This document shows, piece after piece, positions 27,502 through 37,724 of a DNA stretch of 64,000 nt; position 1 is the stretch's first letter; every line of letters starts with the position of its first letter. A model generated the notes under the pieces. The model ran no database searches. It was not told the origin of the DNA and saw only the letters and a list, made by a program, of their open reading frames with translations. The stretch comes from a bacterium (GTDB lineage: Bacteria > UBP15 > UBA6099): NCBI GenBank assembly GCA_029564595.1, contig JAKQPS010000044.1, forward strand, positions 62,001 to 126,000. The letters run 5' to 3'. The position numbers and the translations under genes are program-made.

Positions 27502-28389
27502 CTAATCTTCCTTTTCCAGCAGATATCTGCCTAGCGAGATGAAACTGCCCGCCAGCCCCATCACCACTCCGGCGAAGAGAAGCGTAAAAACGATGAGTTT
27601 GGACATCGACGATGCGTCCACTATCGGAATGATGAACGGAAGCGAGCTTTGCGCTTTCGTGCTCATCATATAGTATCCTGCGGAGGCCAGCCCGGCGGCT
27701 ATCACCGCCCCTATCACTCCCAGCGCCATGCCCTCCAGAAGGAACGGCCAACGGATGAACCATGACGTCGCTCCGACCAGCTTCATCGTCCTTATCTCCG
27801 CCTGTCTCGATATTACCGTCAGCCGGATCGTGTTCATTATCGTGAACATCGCCCCTATCGCCATCAGCAGCGTCAGAAGATAGCCTACCGACTTCACCGC
27901 GAGGCTGAGCGCCAGCAGCCCCTGTAGAATCTTCGCTCCGTACTGCAGCTCCGCCACGTCGTCCATCCCCGATATCCTGTCCGCCACATCGTCTATGTGC
28001 CTCGGATCACCCACCCTCACCACTATCGTGTGCGGCAGCGGGTTCTCCTCCGGCGGCATGTCCAGCGAAAGATTTAAATCCTCCTGAAGCTTGTCCAACG
28101 CCCTGCTCGGAGACACATATTCGACCCTTCTGACATGTGACAGCTTCATGATTTCATCCTGCAACTGCTTGATACGGTAATTGTCAGTTTTCTCTTTTAA
28201 GAACGCCCGGATTTCAACCTGAGAAGTTATCTCAACAAAAATATTGTTAATGTTAGTGATTATCGCCAGCGACAAACCGAACGTCAGAAGAGACACCATT
28301 GTGGTGCTCGCCGCCGCCGCCGTCATCAGCGGATTCCGCGTCAGATTCTTCCACAACTCCTGAAAAAAGAAAATCGTGTTGCGTCCCAA
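27502..28389 (-). CDS. ftsX: cell division ABC transporter permease FtsX
   Basis: A 295-residue protein with FtsX topology: a first membrane helix (TTMVSLLTFGLSLAIITNI, about 27-46), an extracytoplasmic domain with the EIRAFLKEKTDNYRIKQLQDEI and YVSPSRALDKLQEDL segments, then three C-terminal membrane helices (AVKSVGYLLTLLMAIGAMF, LLEGMALGVIGAVIAAGLAS, LIVFTLLFAGVVMGLAGSFI). FtsEX signals to cell-wall hydrolases at division. It follows ftsE by 4 nt and precedes the S41 protease. Confidence 0.95.
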   Translation of the reverse strand: MGRNTIFFFQELWKNLTRNPLMTAAAASTTMVSLLTFGLSLAIITNINNIFVEITSQVEIRAFLKEKTDNYRIKQLQDEIMKLSHVRRVEYVSPSRALDKLQEDLNLSLDMPPEENPLPHTIVVRVGDPRHIDDVADRISGMDDVAELQYGAKILQGLLALSLAVKSVGYLLTLLMAIGAMFTIMNTIRLTVISRQAEIRTMKLVGATSWFIRWPFLLEGMALGVIGAVIAAGLASAGYYMMSTKAQSSLPFIIPIVDASSMSKLIVFTLLFAGVVMGLAGSFISLGRYLLEKED

Positions 28390-28393
28390 TTAT

Positions 28394-29110
28394 CTACTCT
28401 CCGCGAACGTCTTCCAAAGAGTCCGCGCAATGCGCGAACCCCGGCTGCTGGTCCGAAACCACTATGCCGTTCTCTATCCTGACGATGCGCTTCCGGCTGC
28501 GCTTCACCGTCTCCATGTCGTGCGACGCCACAAGTATCGTCGTTCCCCGCGTCGTCTGAATCTCCAACAACAGCTTGATGATTTCCATCGATGTGTCCGG
28601 GTCTAGGTTCCCCGTCGGCTCGTCCGCAAGAAGTATCAGCGGGTCGTTCACAATCGCCCTCGCGATGCTGACGCGCTGCTCCTGTCCCTTGGCCAGCGAC
28701 CCCGGCAGCGAATCCAGCTTGTCCTCCAGCCCCACCAGCTTCACCACCTGCGGAACCCTTCTCTCTATCTCATAATCGGACGCCCCTATTACATGCAGCG
28801 GGTACGCCACATTCTCGTACACCGTCTTCGTCGGCAGAAGCCGGAAGTCCTGAAACACCACTCCCACCTTCCGCCTCAGGTGCGCTATCTGCCGCTCGGA
28901 ATAGTCATACGTGTCTTTCCCAAGAACTCTTACAGAACCACGGCTCGGCATGATGTCCATGTAAACCATTTTCAACAGCGAAGACTTGCCGCAGCCGGTC
29001 GGCCCGACGAGAAATGATATCTCGCCTTTCGAAAAAGACAAACTGACATCCTTAAGCGCATGCACTTTGTCTTTGTGGTAAATCAGATGGACTCTTTTGA
29101 AATCAATCAT
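28394..29110 (-). CDS. ftsE: cell division ATP-binding protein FtsE
   Basis: A 238-residue ABC ATPase partner of FtsX. Walker A is LVGPTGCGKSSLLK (about 35-46). The signature motif appears as LAKGQEQRVSIARAI; the usual LSGG is replaced by LAKG, a small deviation. Walker B is LILLADEPTGNLDPDTS, followed by VASHDMETVKRSRKR. Length is normal. It heads the ftsE-ftsX-S41 operon; a terminator for the upstream gene lies just before it. Confidence 0.95.
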   Translation of the reverse strand: MIDFKRVHLIYHKDKVHALKDVSLSFSKGEISFLVGPTGCGKSSLLKMVYMDIMPSRGSVRVLGKDTYDYSERQIAHLRRKVGVVFQDFRLLPTKTVYENVAYPLHVIGASDYEIERRVPQVVKLVGLEDKLDSLPGSLAKGQEQRVSIARAIVNDPLILLADEPTGNLDPDTSMEIIKLLLEIQTTRGTTILVASHDMETVKRSRKRIVRIENGIVVSDQQPGFAHCADSLEDVRGE

Positions 29111-29153
29111 ATTGACAGATTTTCGTTCGCCCGGACCGCGATTGCGGCTGATA

Positions 29154-29185
29154 GAAAAAAACCCCTTGGAATCCTCGGGGTTTTT
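29154..29185 (-). terminator. intrinsic terminator after the PorV-like gene
   Basis: Stem AAAACCCC (29158-29165) / GGGGTTTT (29177-29184) with an 11-nt loop. On the minus strand it is followed by a run of T (GGGGTTTTTTTCT). It separates the PorV-like gene from ftsE. On the plus strand it also ends in TTTTT, so it could act in both directions. Confidence 0.8.
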
Positions 29186-29221
29186 CGCTTTTCACAGTTC
29201 TTGCTCTCGCAAGGCTTATCA

Positions 29222-30127
29222 TTAGAAATAAACTATCGCGCCGAATCTCTGCGTCTTCTCAAGCCCGAGTCCGGACTTGTTCTTGAATGAATAGTTTATC
29301 TGCCACTGGTTGCGGGTGAAACCCAGCCCCGCCGTCACGACCTCGTCGTCCACGCCGGCGCGCACCACGAATTCCTCCTGCAATTTCTTCTCAATCCCGA
29401 AATGAACAGTCGACTCCTCGCCCAGATCGCTTATCTGTATGGCGTACAGAGAATCATTGTCGGACTTCCTAGAAAACCCCACGCTTATATTGGGATTTAA
29501 CTTGTCGGCTGAAACATCCCTTGTTGTGTTGTTGGTTCTCAACTCGCCGAACAAATCCTGAATAGTGGCTCCCACCGTCGTAGCTTCGTCCACAAGATAG
29601 AGAAGCCCGACGTCGACGGAGAATCCGTCGCCCGAAAGGCCTATTCCCGATATCTCTCCTATGCTATTCCTTGACGAATCAATTGTGGCCGGAGGATTAT
29701 ACTTCTGTTTTCTCCATTTTATGGCTGCCCCGATATAAGTCTGAGGGTCAACCTGCCTCGAACCGGCTATTGTGTAAAGGTCGTCCATCCAGTCGCCACC
29801 GCCCATCAGGAAGTCGCTGGCGTCTATGTGCGACCACGAGGCCCCGTATCCTCCGTCCGCGTACGCGACATGGTTATAATCGATGCCCCAGCCATAGAGG
29901 TCCGTGTGACTTATCTGAGCATGTCTGTTCTTAACGAGCGCAAGACCGGCGGGATTCCAATAAATCGCGCTGGCGTCATTGGCGACCGCCACGAAGGCGT
30001 TGCCCATCGCCTGCGCCCTCTCTCCGACTGTCGGCATCCCCGAATCTGCTTTTCCGGCAAACGCCGCCGCAGGCGCGATCGCCGCAATTATCGCGGCTGC
30101 CGCCGCTAGAACTTTCATTCTCCGCAT
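29222..30127 (-). CDS. PorV/UPF0164-like outer-membrane beta-barrel protein
   Basis: I place the start at ATG 30127, with GGGAG 8 nt upstream. This gives a 301-residue protein with a clean signal peptide (MRRMKVLAAAAAIIAAIAPAAAFAG). The mature N-terminus (PTVGERAQAMGNAFVAVANDASAIYWNPAGLALV) is the hallmark of the PorV/PorQ/UPF0164 family of FadL-like barrels. The rest is rich in alternating beta strands and ends in an aromatic residue (RFGAIVYF), as outer-membrane barrels do. It lies 20 nt downstream of a secreted protein with a FlgD-like C-terminal domain. PorV proteins are attachment or shuttle factors in type IX secretion in Bacteroidetes; a related role here is only suggested by the pairing. 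Confidence 0.82.
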   Translation of the reverse strand: MRRMKVLAAAAAIIAAIAPAAAFAGKADSGMPTVGERAQAMGNAFVAVANDASAIYWNPAGLALVKNRHAQISHTDLYGWGIDYNHVAYADGGYGASWSHIDASDFLMGGGDWMDDLYTIAGSRQVDPQTYIGAAIKWRKQKYNPPATIDSSRNSIGEISGIGLSGDGFSVDVGLLYLVDEATTVGATIQDLFGELRTNNTTRDVSADKLNPNISVGFSRKSDNDSLYAIQISDLGEESTVHFGIEKKLQEEFVVRAGVDDEVVTAGLGFTRNQWQINYSFKNKSGLGLEKTQRFGAIVYF

Positions 30128-30147
30128 CTGCGTTGCTCCCACTGTTT

Positions 30148-31947
30148 TTATTTCATTACCACTATGCCTTTTGTGTAATCCAATGTGCTCCCGCCGAAAT
30201 TCTGCCCCGTGCAATTGGCATATATATTGAATATATACATACCGTTCGCAACGAAGTTTTCGCCGCCCTCGTACGTCGTCCCGTCCCATACACAGCCTTC
30301 CTGCCAATAACACATATTGCATAAATGCGGGCTGGAAACGCTGCACGCGTCTAACGACGCCGTCGAATTATCCAGATGTCGTATCAATCTTCCATCAAGC
30401 GAATATATCCTCGCGGACACATCCGCCGTGTCGTTCAACTGGAAGAAAACCTTCAGCACCATATTCCCGCCCGCTCTGAACGGAAATGAACTCGGATACG
30501 GATGGTTGCCTTCGACAAAATCAAATCTGGTCCCTTTGATTATGTCGCTGCCATTAATTTTTCCTGTCGCGCTTAGATATATACTGGACGGGTCGCTGGG
30601 ATCGAACTCCGACGGGTATGAAGTCTCAAGTCCGCCCGAACTCTGCGCCACCACCGCAAAAAAGATGTCCGTCCCCGACTTAACGGCCGTTCCGGGAATA
30701 GTCGCCGTCACGTCGCCGTTCGGCAACAGCATAGATATCAGATTCAACTGCGTCAGCGTGGGAGTTCCGGAATCGTTGGTGTAATAGAACTTCAACTGCG
30801 TTATCCCGCCGCTTTCCGGATCGGTGACATTGAACTTTACGTTTATGGCTCCGTTCTCTACGAACGGCGGCCTTAGAGTCTGCATTGTGACCACCGGCGG
30901 GTCTCCGCATCTACATTTGACCGAACTGGTCGACACCGGATTGCTGCTTATACAATTCGAGCTTGCGCCCACTACGTTGTAGGAAACATAGGTATCGTTC
31001 AACGTTACTTCTTGCGTGTAAGGCGACGAAGTTTTGGGAACGGCGGCCCCCCCCGAAGTCGGAGTCACATCAACGCGAATATCATTGCATGGCGTAAAAG
31101 CCGTCGTCCCGCCTAGAGTCGTCACGCATCCCGTCGGGAGCGTGAAAGCCAGCGACACATCCGCCGGGGTTCCGTCGGTATCGCTGGAACACACGCCCGC
31201 CCTTCCCGCGCAACTGAGAGCGCCTAGCGTCGGCTGCCTTACGAAGCAGGGAGTAGAAGATATGTTGATGATTGTCGATATGCCTTTGTGCTGAACGGCG
31301 CATCCGCAAGCCTCCGTCAGCATCTCGCAGTATGCGTCGTCGTAAAGGTTGCTGAAAGATTCGAACGCGAATGTGTACGCCGCCGTCTGTTCGCTCGCGT
31401 ATATGTTTTTAAACACCAAGTTCTGCATCAGAAGATTCGTGTTCGGAGTGAGTTTTCCAAGCGCTCCCTGCGCCACCTTCGTGTAATAATTTCCACTTTC
31501 AACCGTTATGAAATCATCGACAAGATTGACCCAATTAGCTATGGAAATGGGATTCCAAATCACAGGGTAAGTACCGCATACGGATTGTGGCGCGTCGCCG
31601 TCGCATGCTTCTCCGGGAGGCGCTTCTGTTATAGAAGGTCTTGAGTCGTGGCAGTTGCAACTCGCCGGGTTGGCCATCGTTGGGTCGAAACGCACTTTGG
31701 CTTGAAACCCGGATAGCGTTTTCGCTGTTGTAGCGTCCTGTTGAAAAACCACGTCGAGTTCGATTTCTGAATCGGAGGAGTAGAATTCCGCTTCTAAAGG
31801 CGTCGTTCCGGCTCCCGATGCGCAAACCGCCGCATCCGTTAACGTATAGTCCCCGTTTTTCAACATGCACAGGTGGGCGTTGGCCGCCGTCCCGAACATT
31901 ATCGTAATTGCGAGAATCGTTGCGTGAAATATATATCTCCTAATCAC
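30148..31947 (-). CDS. large secreted protein with C-terminal FlgD-Ig-like domain
   Basis: The chosen start is GTG 31947 (a TTG at 31950 is equally possible). AGGAGG lies at 31957-31962, and the promoter at 32021-32049 rules out the longer ATG start at 32016. The product, about 599 residues, begins with a signal peptide (MIRRYIFHATILAITIMFGTAANA). Near the N-terminus a cohesin-like beta domain is likely (IELDVVFQQDATTAKTLSGF, AKVRFDPTM), followed by cysteine-rich beta segments. The C-terminal 110 residues (NMVLKVFFQLNDTADVSARI, SLDGRLIRHLDN, NGMYIFNIYANC, YTKGIVVMK) have the FlgD-Ig-like pattern found at the C-termini of many secreted surface proteins. I do not recognise the middle. It is transcribed with the PorV-like gene, possibly its exporter partner. 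Confidence 0.75.
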   Translation of the reverse strand: MIRRYIFHATILAITIMFGTAANAHLCMLKNGDYTLTDAAVCASGAGTTPLEAEFYSSDSEIELDVVFQQDATTAKTLSGFQAKVRFDPTMANPASCNCHDSRPSITEAPPGEACDGDAPQSVCGTYPVIWNPISIANWVNLVDDFITVESGNYYTKVAQGALGKLTPNTNLLMQNLVFKNIYASEQTAAYTFAFESFSNLYDDAYCEMLTEACGCAVQHKGISTIINISSTPCFVRQPTLGALSCAGRAGVCSSDTDGTPADVSLAFTLPTGCVTTLGGTTAFTPCNDIRVDVTPTSGGAAVPKTSSPYTQEVTLNDTYVSYNVVGASSNCISSNPVSTSSVKCRCGDPPVVTMQTLRPPFVENGAINVKFNVTDPESGGITQLKFYYTNDSGTPTLTQLNLISMLLPNGDVTATIPGTAVKSGTDIFFAVVAQSSGGLETSYPSEFDPSDPSSIYLSATGKINGSDIIKGTRFDFVEGNHPYPSSFPFRAGGNMVLKVFFQLNDTADVSARIYSLDGRLIRHLDNSTASLDACSVSSPHLCNMCYWQEGCVWDGTTYEGGENFVANGMYIFNIYANCTGQNFGGSTLDYTKGIVVMK

Positions 31948-32020
31948 CAACGTATTCCTCCTTGCAGGATATCCCTTTTTTGCGCGCCGCCGCTTTCCGC
32001 CTGTCGGCCCGGTCATGCAG

Positions 32021-32049
32021 ATACTATACTATATATATTCCTTTTTCAA
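32021..32049 (-). promoter_or_regulatory. sigma-70-type promoter for the secreted protein/PorV-like operon
   Basis: On the minus strand TTGAAA (32044-32049) and TAGTAT (32021-32026) are spaced by 17 nt in an AT-rich stretch. Transcription would begin near 32014, about 65 nt before the GTG/TTG start codons. Confidence 0.5.
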
Positions 32050-32330
32050 GCGCCTTGAACTTTCAATTCTTTCATCCCTATTATTTCACAAATCCTTTTA
32101 TGAATACAATACTTAAAATAAATTTTCCATATAGCATAATTATTGCCTGAAATCATTATATTCAAACCCGAGCCGTCAAAATTCCACATTCCGTCGCAAT
32201 TTCGGAATCCAGCAACAGCCGGACAATACGCGCGCAGCCACTTCTCCTCCTTGCTTTCCCATCCACAATTTGTCGCCCATGTCCCCGAACAAGCGCTACC
32301 CATATCTCCATCTCTATAAAATCGCCGCAA
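32046..32330 (-). other. open frame of uncertain status in AT-rich intergenic DNA
   Basis: A 94-codon frame (TTG start) contains the cysteine/tryptophan-rich segments GSACSGTWATNCGWESKEEK and AYCPAVAGFRNCDGMWNFDG, which look more like real protein than random translation. The second half (IWKIYFKYCIHKRICEIIGM) looks like noise from AT-rich DNA. There is no convincing ribosome binding site. It could be a fragment of a small cysteine-rich secreted protein or a decayed gene. I do not recognise it. Confidence 0.25.
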
Positions 32331-32360
32331 TCTAAATTAATGCGCATGCGTTAGCGAACT

Positions 32361-32425
32361 CAGGGGCGACCCGCTGGGTCGCCCTAATTACCTTCCAATC
32401 CGGTCGACCCAGCGGGTCGCCCCTG
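32361..32425. repeat. perfect 21-bp inverted repeat with nested palindromes
   Basis: Arms at 32361-32381 and 32405-32425 are exact reverse complements with a 23-nt loop. Each arm is itself a hairpin (GGGCGACCC-GCT-GGGTCGCCC). There is no T-tract, so this is not a standard terminator. The style resembles REP-like intergenic palindromes. Confidence 0.8.
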
Positions 32426-32563
32426 CGAATAATATATTTTTTTGCCATTTATACCAGTTCTTAATTGATTGTATCCCACCATTTGTTTGCCATGCACATA
32501 ATTTTTCCTTTGTGCATAAGCGAGAACAGCAACAATTAATAAGGAATTCCAAATCACAAACCA

Positions 32564-32781
32564 GAATCCTTCGTTAGGATTCTGGAACGATTATTCAGAG
32601 AGGATGAAACGCGGAACGCAAGGCGCATTTGTTCAGTGAGGGCGGGGTTGCCCCGCCCCGAATAGTCGCAGTCATTGGGCGCGGAAAACGCGCCCCTACT
32701 GAACAAAAAAATGCGGCGGCAACAAAGCAGTTCGTAACTATAAAAATCGCCCCGGTTCGTCGGCTCTATCGACGAATCCGG
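32564..32781 (+). repeat. 218-bp hairpin-rich dispersed repeat, copy A
   Basis: This copy is near-identical in layout to the copies at 38186-38403 and 41093-41309, all in the same orientation. It contains, in order, a GAATCC/GGATTC hairpin, a variant of the GC-rich hairpin (GGGCGGGG/CCCCGCCC, loop TTG), GGGCGCG/CGCGCCC with an A-rich loop, and a closing GTTCGTCG...CGACGAATCC inverted repeat. It lies just past the 16S terminator. It is the most diverged copy. Confidence 0.85.
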
Positions 32782-32809
32782 TTTAAGATAAAAGATGAAC
32801 AGGAATAAG

Positions 32810-32847
32810 TTTAAAACAAAGAAGCCGGCTTGCGCCGGCTGCTTTTT
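32810..32847 (-). terminator. intrinsic terminator of the 16S rRNA transcript
   Basis: On the minus strand the stem AGCCGGC/GCCGGCT with a GCAA loop (32823-32840) is followed by TTCTTTGTTTTAA. A GNRA-type tetraloop and U-rich tail make a strong terminator. It sits directly after the rRNA processing stem, so the transcript contains only 16S rRNA. Confidence 0.85.
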
Positions 32848-32848
32848 A

Positions 32849-32872
32849 GAACTTGACAATTGAATAGTGAAG
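32849..32872. repeat. 3' half of the 16S rRNA flanking (processing) stem
   Basis: These 24 nt are the inverted partner of 34614-34637 with a single mismatch. In the 16S precursor they would form a long duplex bringing both ends of the rRNA together, the usual substrate of RNase III. Confidence 0.8.
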
Positions 32873-32942
32873 GGTTGACCCGTTGCAATCGACCTGGAGT
32901 ACGCCGGATCGCTCGCATTTCCGCAGAGCTTCCTAGCGTATT

Positions 32943-34530
<1,588 letters not shown>

Positions 34531-34613
34531 AATAAATTAAATTGATTTCTTGGGGTTGTGATTCCCCGGTCCCCTGCCTAAGCAGGCTTCCGGTTCTTCG
34601 TTGCAACTGGCTT

Positions 34614-34637
34614 CTTCACTATTCAATTTTCAAGTTC
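34614..34637. repeat. 5' half of the 16S rRNA flanking (processing) stem
   Basis: Leader-side arm that pairs with 32849-32872 in the precursor rRNA (24 nt, one mismatch). It lies about 85 nt upstream of the mature 5' end of 16S rRNA. A small CCTGC/GCAGG hairpin lies between it and the gene. Confidence 0.8.
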
Positions 34638-34683
34638 CACCGTTCCGACTGGCATCCCGCCTGTCTTCACGCGACAATCGCAT

Positions 34684-34713
34684 ATTCTACCGGGTGGGTA
34701 TCGTTACTGTCAA
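34684..34713 (-). promoter_or_regulatory. strong sigma-70-type promoter of the 16S rRNA gene
   Basis: Perfect -35 TTGACA (34708-34713) and near-perfect -10 TAGAAT (34684-34689) with an 18-nt spacer. An A/T-rich tract with an A8 run and TTTTC lies just upstream and could serve as an UP element, typical of rRNA promoters. Confidence 0.8.
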
Positions 34714-34840
34714 GACTTCAGAAAACTTTTTTTTCAACTTCCCGCTTGCTCTTCTATTATACCCATCCCCGCCGCTTTTTCAAGCGCCCGGAACTCTAAA
34801 GTTTTCACGCGGGCAATCCCGCGCTTTTCACTCTGCCCGC

Positions 34841-36925
34841 TCAGCGCAGTATTATCCTCGCGTCCACCGCCGCGCATCCCTTTCCTTCCTCATACGCTAT
34901 CAAGGGATTGATGTCCAGTTCTTTTATCCTCGGAAACTTCGTCACGAGTGTGGACACTCTGAAAAGGACATCTTTGAGAGCGTCGCGGTCGGCGGGCGGC
35001 ATGCCTCTGAAAGCGCCCAGCATTTTGGTTGCTTTTATTTCGGCAAGTAGCGCCGAAGCGTCCAACGGCCCTATGGGGGCGACTCTTATCGAGATGTCTC
35101 CGAGGGCTTCCACCGCAACGCCGCCGACGCCGAACGTCACAACATGTCCGAAGGATTCGTTCAGAGTCGCGCCGACTATCATTTCTCGCCCTTGCTCGGC
35201 CATCTTCTGCACATGAACTCCGGACAGGACGGCTCCGGGAACTTTTTCCGCTGTCGTCTTCATCATCTCTTCAAATGCGGCGCGGCATTCTTCGTCGCTC
35301 GATATGTTCAGTTTCACTCCGCCGGAATCCGTTTTGTGCAAAATATCCTTTGACGCTATTTTCATCGCCACGGGATATCCCATCCCGGAGGCGGCGGCGG
35401 CAGCTTCTTCGGCGGTGGCCGCTAGTTTGACGGGGACGGTGGGAATGCCGCAGGCTTGCAGGACATCCAGCGCTTCAACGCCAAGCCTTCCGCCCTCTCC
35501 CGCCGCGTCAAGCGCGCTCTTTATTCTATCTTCATCTAAATCTTTCATTGTGGGCTTCTGGGAACGAAGCTCATAAGCGGAGGAATGATGGTTGCGCAGG
35601 ATGGACAGCGCGCGCAACGAGCCTTCCGGGCTGCTGAATATCGGAAAATCGGTGGTTTTTTGAATCTGCGAAATATCGCTCGGAGAGCCGACGAGGGACA
35701 GCGCTATGGGCTTGGGTATCCTCTTCAGCATCGAGTCGAGAATCGGAAAAATATTCACGCTGTCGGATGTCAGGCCGGTGTCTCGCATAAAAATCCAAGA
35801 AAGTATTAGCGCGTCGAACTGAGGCTCCTGCATGGCGCGAACGACGGTGTGCGCCACCATCTGGAGATCAAACATGTCGCCGAGGTCGAGCGGGTTGGTC
35901 AGTCTTATCACGCCCGCGCGCACATGTTTCGATACGTCGTCTACGAAATCCTTGCTGAACGGCGGTATCTCGAATCCGTATTTTTCGCACATGTCGGCGA
36001 GGATGACGGCGTATCCGCCCGTCGGAGTTAGGATGGCCACCCGGTTGCCTTTCATGGGGGGCATCTTGAATATCTTGCAGGCCGCCGTCATATCGTGCAT
36101 GTTTTCGATGCGGGCGACGCCTACTTGCTTCAGGGCGGCATCCACCACGCGGTCGTCGTTGGCTATGGCAGCGGTGTGAGAGGCGGCCACTCGCGCGCCG
36201 GTGGCGGTGGTGTTGGATTTGAGCGCCACAATCGGCTTGCGGCATCCGCGCACCGCCTCCATGAACTCCCGTCCCTTGTCTATCTCTTCAAGGTACATCC
36301 CGATGACTCCCGTGCAGTCGTCGCTTTCAAGGAAAGGTATCAAGTCCTGTTCGCCGATGTTCAGCTTGTTGCCGAGACTGACGTATTTATTGATTCCGAG
36401 GTTCTGCGCGGCGAACATGTATATGAAGCTCAGCCCTACGCCTCCGCTCTGGGTCATCAAGGAAACATTGCCGACGGGAAATCGGCTCATGCGCACGAAC
36501 GGCAGACATACTCCGTGGTCCTGATTGATTATGGCGAGGCAGTTCGGCCCGATGAACCGGATGTCGTTCTCGCGGGCGACGTCTATCAGACGCTGTTCGA
36601 GTTCCTTGCGTTCGCCGCCGAACTCTGAGAAGCCGCCGCTGGAGATGCACACTCTTTTTATCCCTTTGCGCGCGCAGGCTTCGAACTGTTCGGGAACCGC
36701 GCGGGACGGAATCAGCATGACTGCCAGCCCCACGTTGCCGCTTATGTCCTCCACGCTCTCATATATCTTCAAACCAAAGACCGAGCCGCCTTTTTTCCCG
36801 ACCGGGTATATGCGCCCCTGATATTGGAAATCGAGCAGGTTTTTCACGATATTCCTGCCGAAATTGTCGTGAGATTCCGAAACTCCTATGACTGCTATGC
36901 TTTCAGGATAAAATATTTTTCGCAT
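34841..36925 (-). CDS. acyl-CoA synthetase (NDP-forming), fused alpha-beta ADP-forming acetyl-CoA synthetase type
   Basis: A 694-residue enzyme converting acyl-CoA + ADP + Pi to acid + CoA + ATP, an energy-conserving reaction in anaerobes. Residues 1 to about 130 are the CoA-binding Rossmann domain (FYPESIAVIGVSESHDNFGR, GPNCLAIINQDHGV). The succinyl-CoA-ligase-like domains follow, with the phosphohistidine expected in VAASHTAAIAND. From about 470 to the end is the ATP-grasp beta part (GIPTVPVKLAATAEEAAAAA, YPVAMKIASKDILHKTDSGG, LDINPLIAYEEGKGCAAVDA). GGAGG lies upstream of the ATG. Together with the aldehyde:ferredoxin oxidoreductase it could support peptide or amino-acid fermentation fed by the oligopeptide transporter; that link is inference. 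Confidence 0.93.
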   Translation of the reverse strand: MRKIFYPESIAVIGVSESHDNFGRNIVKNLLDFQYQGRIYPVGKKGGSVFGLKIYESVEDISGNVGLAVMLIPSRAVPEQFEACARKGIKRVCISSGGFSEFGGERKELEQRLIDVARENDIRFIGPNCLAIINQDHGVCLPFVRMSRFPVGNVSLMTQSGGVGLSFIYMFAAQNLGINKYVSLGNKLNIGEQDLIPFLESDDCTGVIGMYLEEIDKGREFMEAVRGCRKPIVALKSNTTATGARVAASHTAAIANDDRVVDAALKQVGVARIENMHDMTAACKIFKMPPMKGNRVAILTPTGGYAVILADMCEKYGFEIPPFSKDFVDDVSKHVRAGVIRLTNPLDLGDMFDLQMVAHTVVRAMQEPQFDALILSWIFMRDTGLTSDSVNIFPILDSMLKRIPKPIALSLVGSPSDISQIQKTTDFPIFSSPEGSLRALSILRNHHSSAYELRSQKPTMKDLDEDRIKSALDAAGEGGRLGVEALDVLQACGIPTVPVKLAATAEEAAAAASGMGYPVAMKIASKDILHKTDSGGVKLNISSDEECRAAFEEMMKTTAEKVPGAVLSGVHVQKMAEQGREMIVGATLNESFGHVVTFGVGGVAVEALGDISIRVAPIGPLDASALLAEIKATKMLGAFRGMPPADRDALKDVLFRVSTLVTKFPRIKELDINPLIAYEEGKGCAAVDARIILR

Positions 36926-37142
36926 TGTCGTTGCCTCCGCCGTTCTTTAATGAGCCGTTTGGCCGGGCGTCTCCCGGCTTCGCTAAGAGGAACATTATAA
37001 CTCCGCGAGCGACCGAGAGTGAAGCGGAAACAGAAATCGGCGCGCTATAACCCCAAGCGCTTGTCGGATTATTTTTTAAAAAAGGAATAAAAACGATTTC
37101 TGCCGAGTCTAACATGAAAAAGCGCGATGTGAAGCCGGCCGA

Positions 37143-37724
37143 GTGGACAAGCATGAGAACATAGAGCAGTTGTACGACGAATACGGCGAGCGGGTTTTCA
37201 ACGCCGTGTTTTGCATGCTCGGAAGATATCAGGACGCCGAGGATATAACGCAGGAAACATTCGTGTCGGCTCACAGGCGCTGGGACGAGTTCGAGGGTAG
37301 ATCAAGTCCATACACATGGCTGTACAGAATAGCGATGAACGCGGCTAAGACCCATCTTAAAAAAAACGCCCGGCGCGCTAGGCTGTTGTGCGACATCGGA
37401 GCCGAGGCGGCGGAACAGAGCGGGACGACCGGGACGGAAGACGAGGTTGAAAGGCGTTTTTTTGAGGACGAGGCGAGACGAGCGGCGACGGCGGCAATGA
37501 TGCGTCTTCCGACGAAATTCAGAGAGGTGATCGCCCTCAGGTGCGTCGAAGGTCTTTCATACGTCGACATCTCGAAAATCACCGGCGTTTCCATCGGCAC
37601 AGTCGAATCAAGGCTTCACAGGGCAAAAGAACGTCTGAGAAAAGAAATGCGCGAAATACCATCGAAAAAGGAAGAGAACCATGAAAAAATGCACGTTTCA
37701 AAAGCGCGCGCGGCTCTACGCTGA
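37143..37724 (+). CDS. ECF-type RNA polymerase sigma factor
   Basis: A 193-residue extracytoplasmic-function sigma factor. Region 2 spans about residues 8-75 (LYDEYGERVFNAVFCMLGRY, DAEDITQETFVSAHRRWDEF, PYTWLYRIAMNAAKTHL). Region 4 spans about 125-180 (LPTKFREVIALRCVEGLSYV, KITGVSIGTVESRLHRAKER). The start is a GTG with a weak ribosome binding site. Its 3' end overlaps the anti-sigma gene by 44 nt, giving strong translational coupling. It probably controls the downstream envelope-stress genes; no clear GGAAC-type autoregulatory promoter was found. Confidence 0.93.
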   Translation: MDKHENIEQLYDEYGERVFNAVFCMLGRYQDAEDITQETFVSAHRRWDEFEGRSSPYTWLYRIAMNAAKTHLKKNARRARLLCDIGAEAAEQSGTTGTEDEVERRFFEDEARRAATAAMMRLPTKFREVIALRCVEGLSYVDISKITGVSIGTVESRLHRAKERLRKEMREIPSKKEENHEKMHVSKARAALR

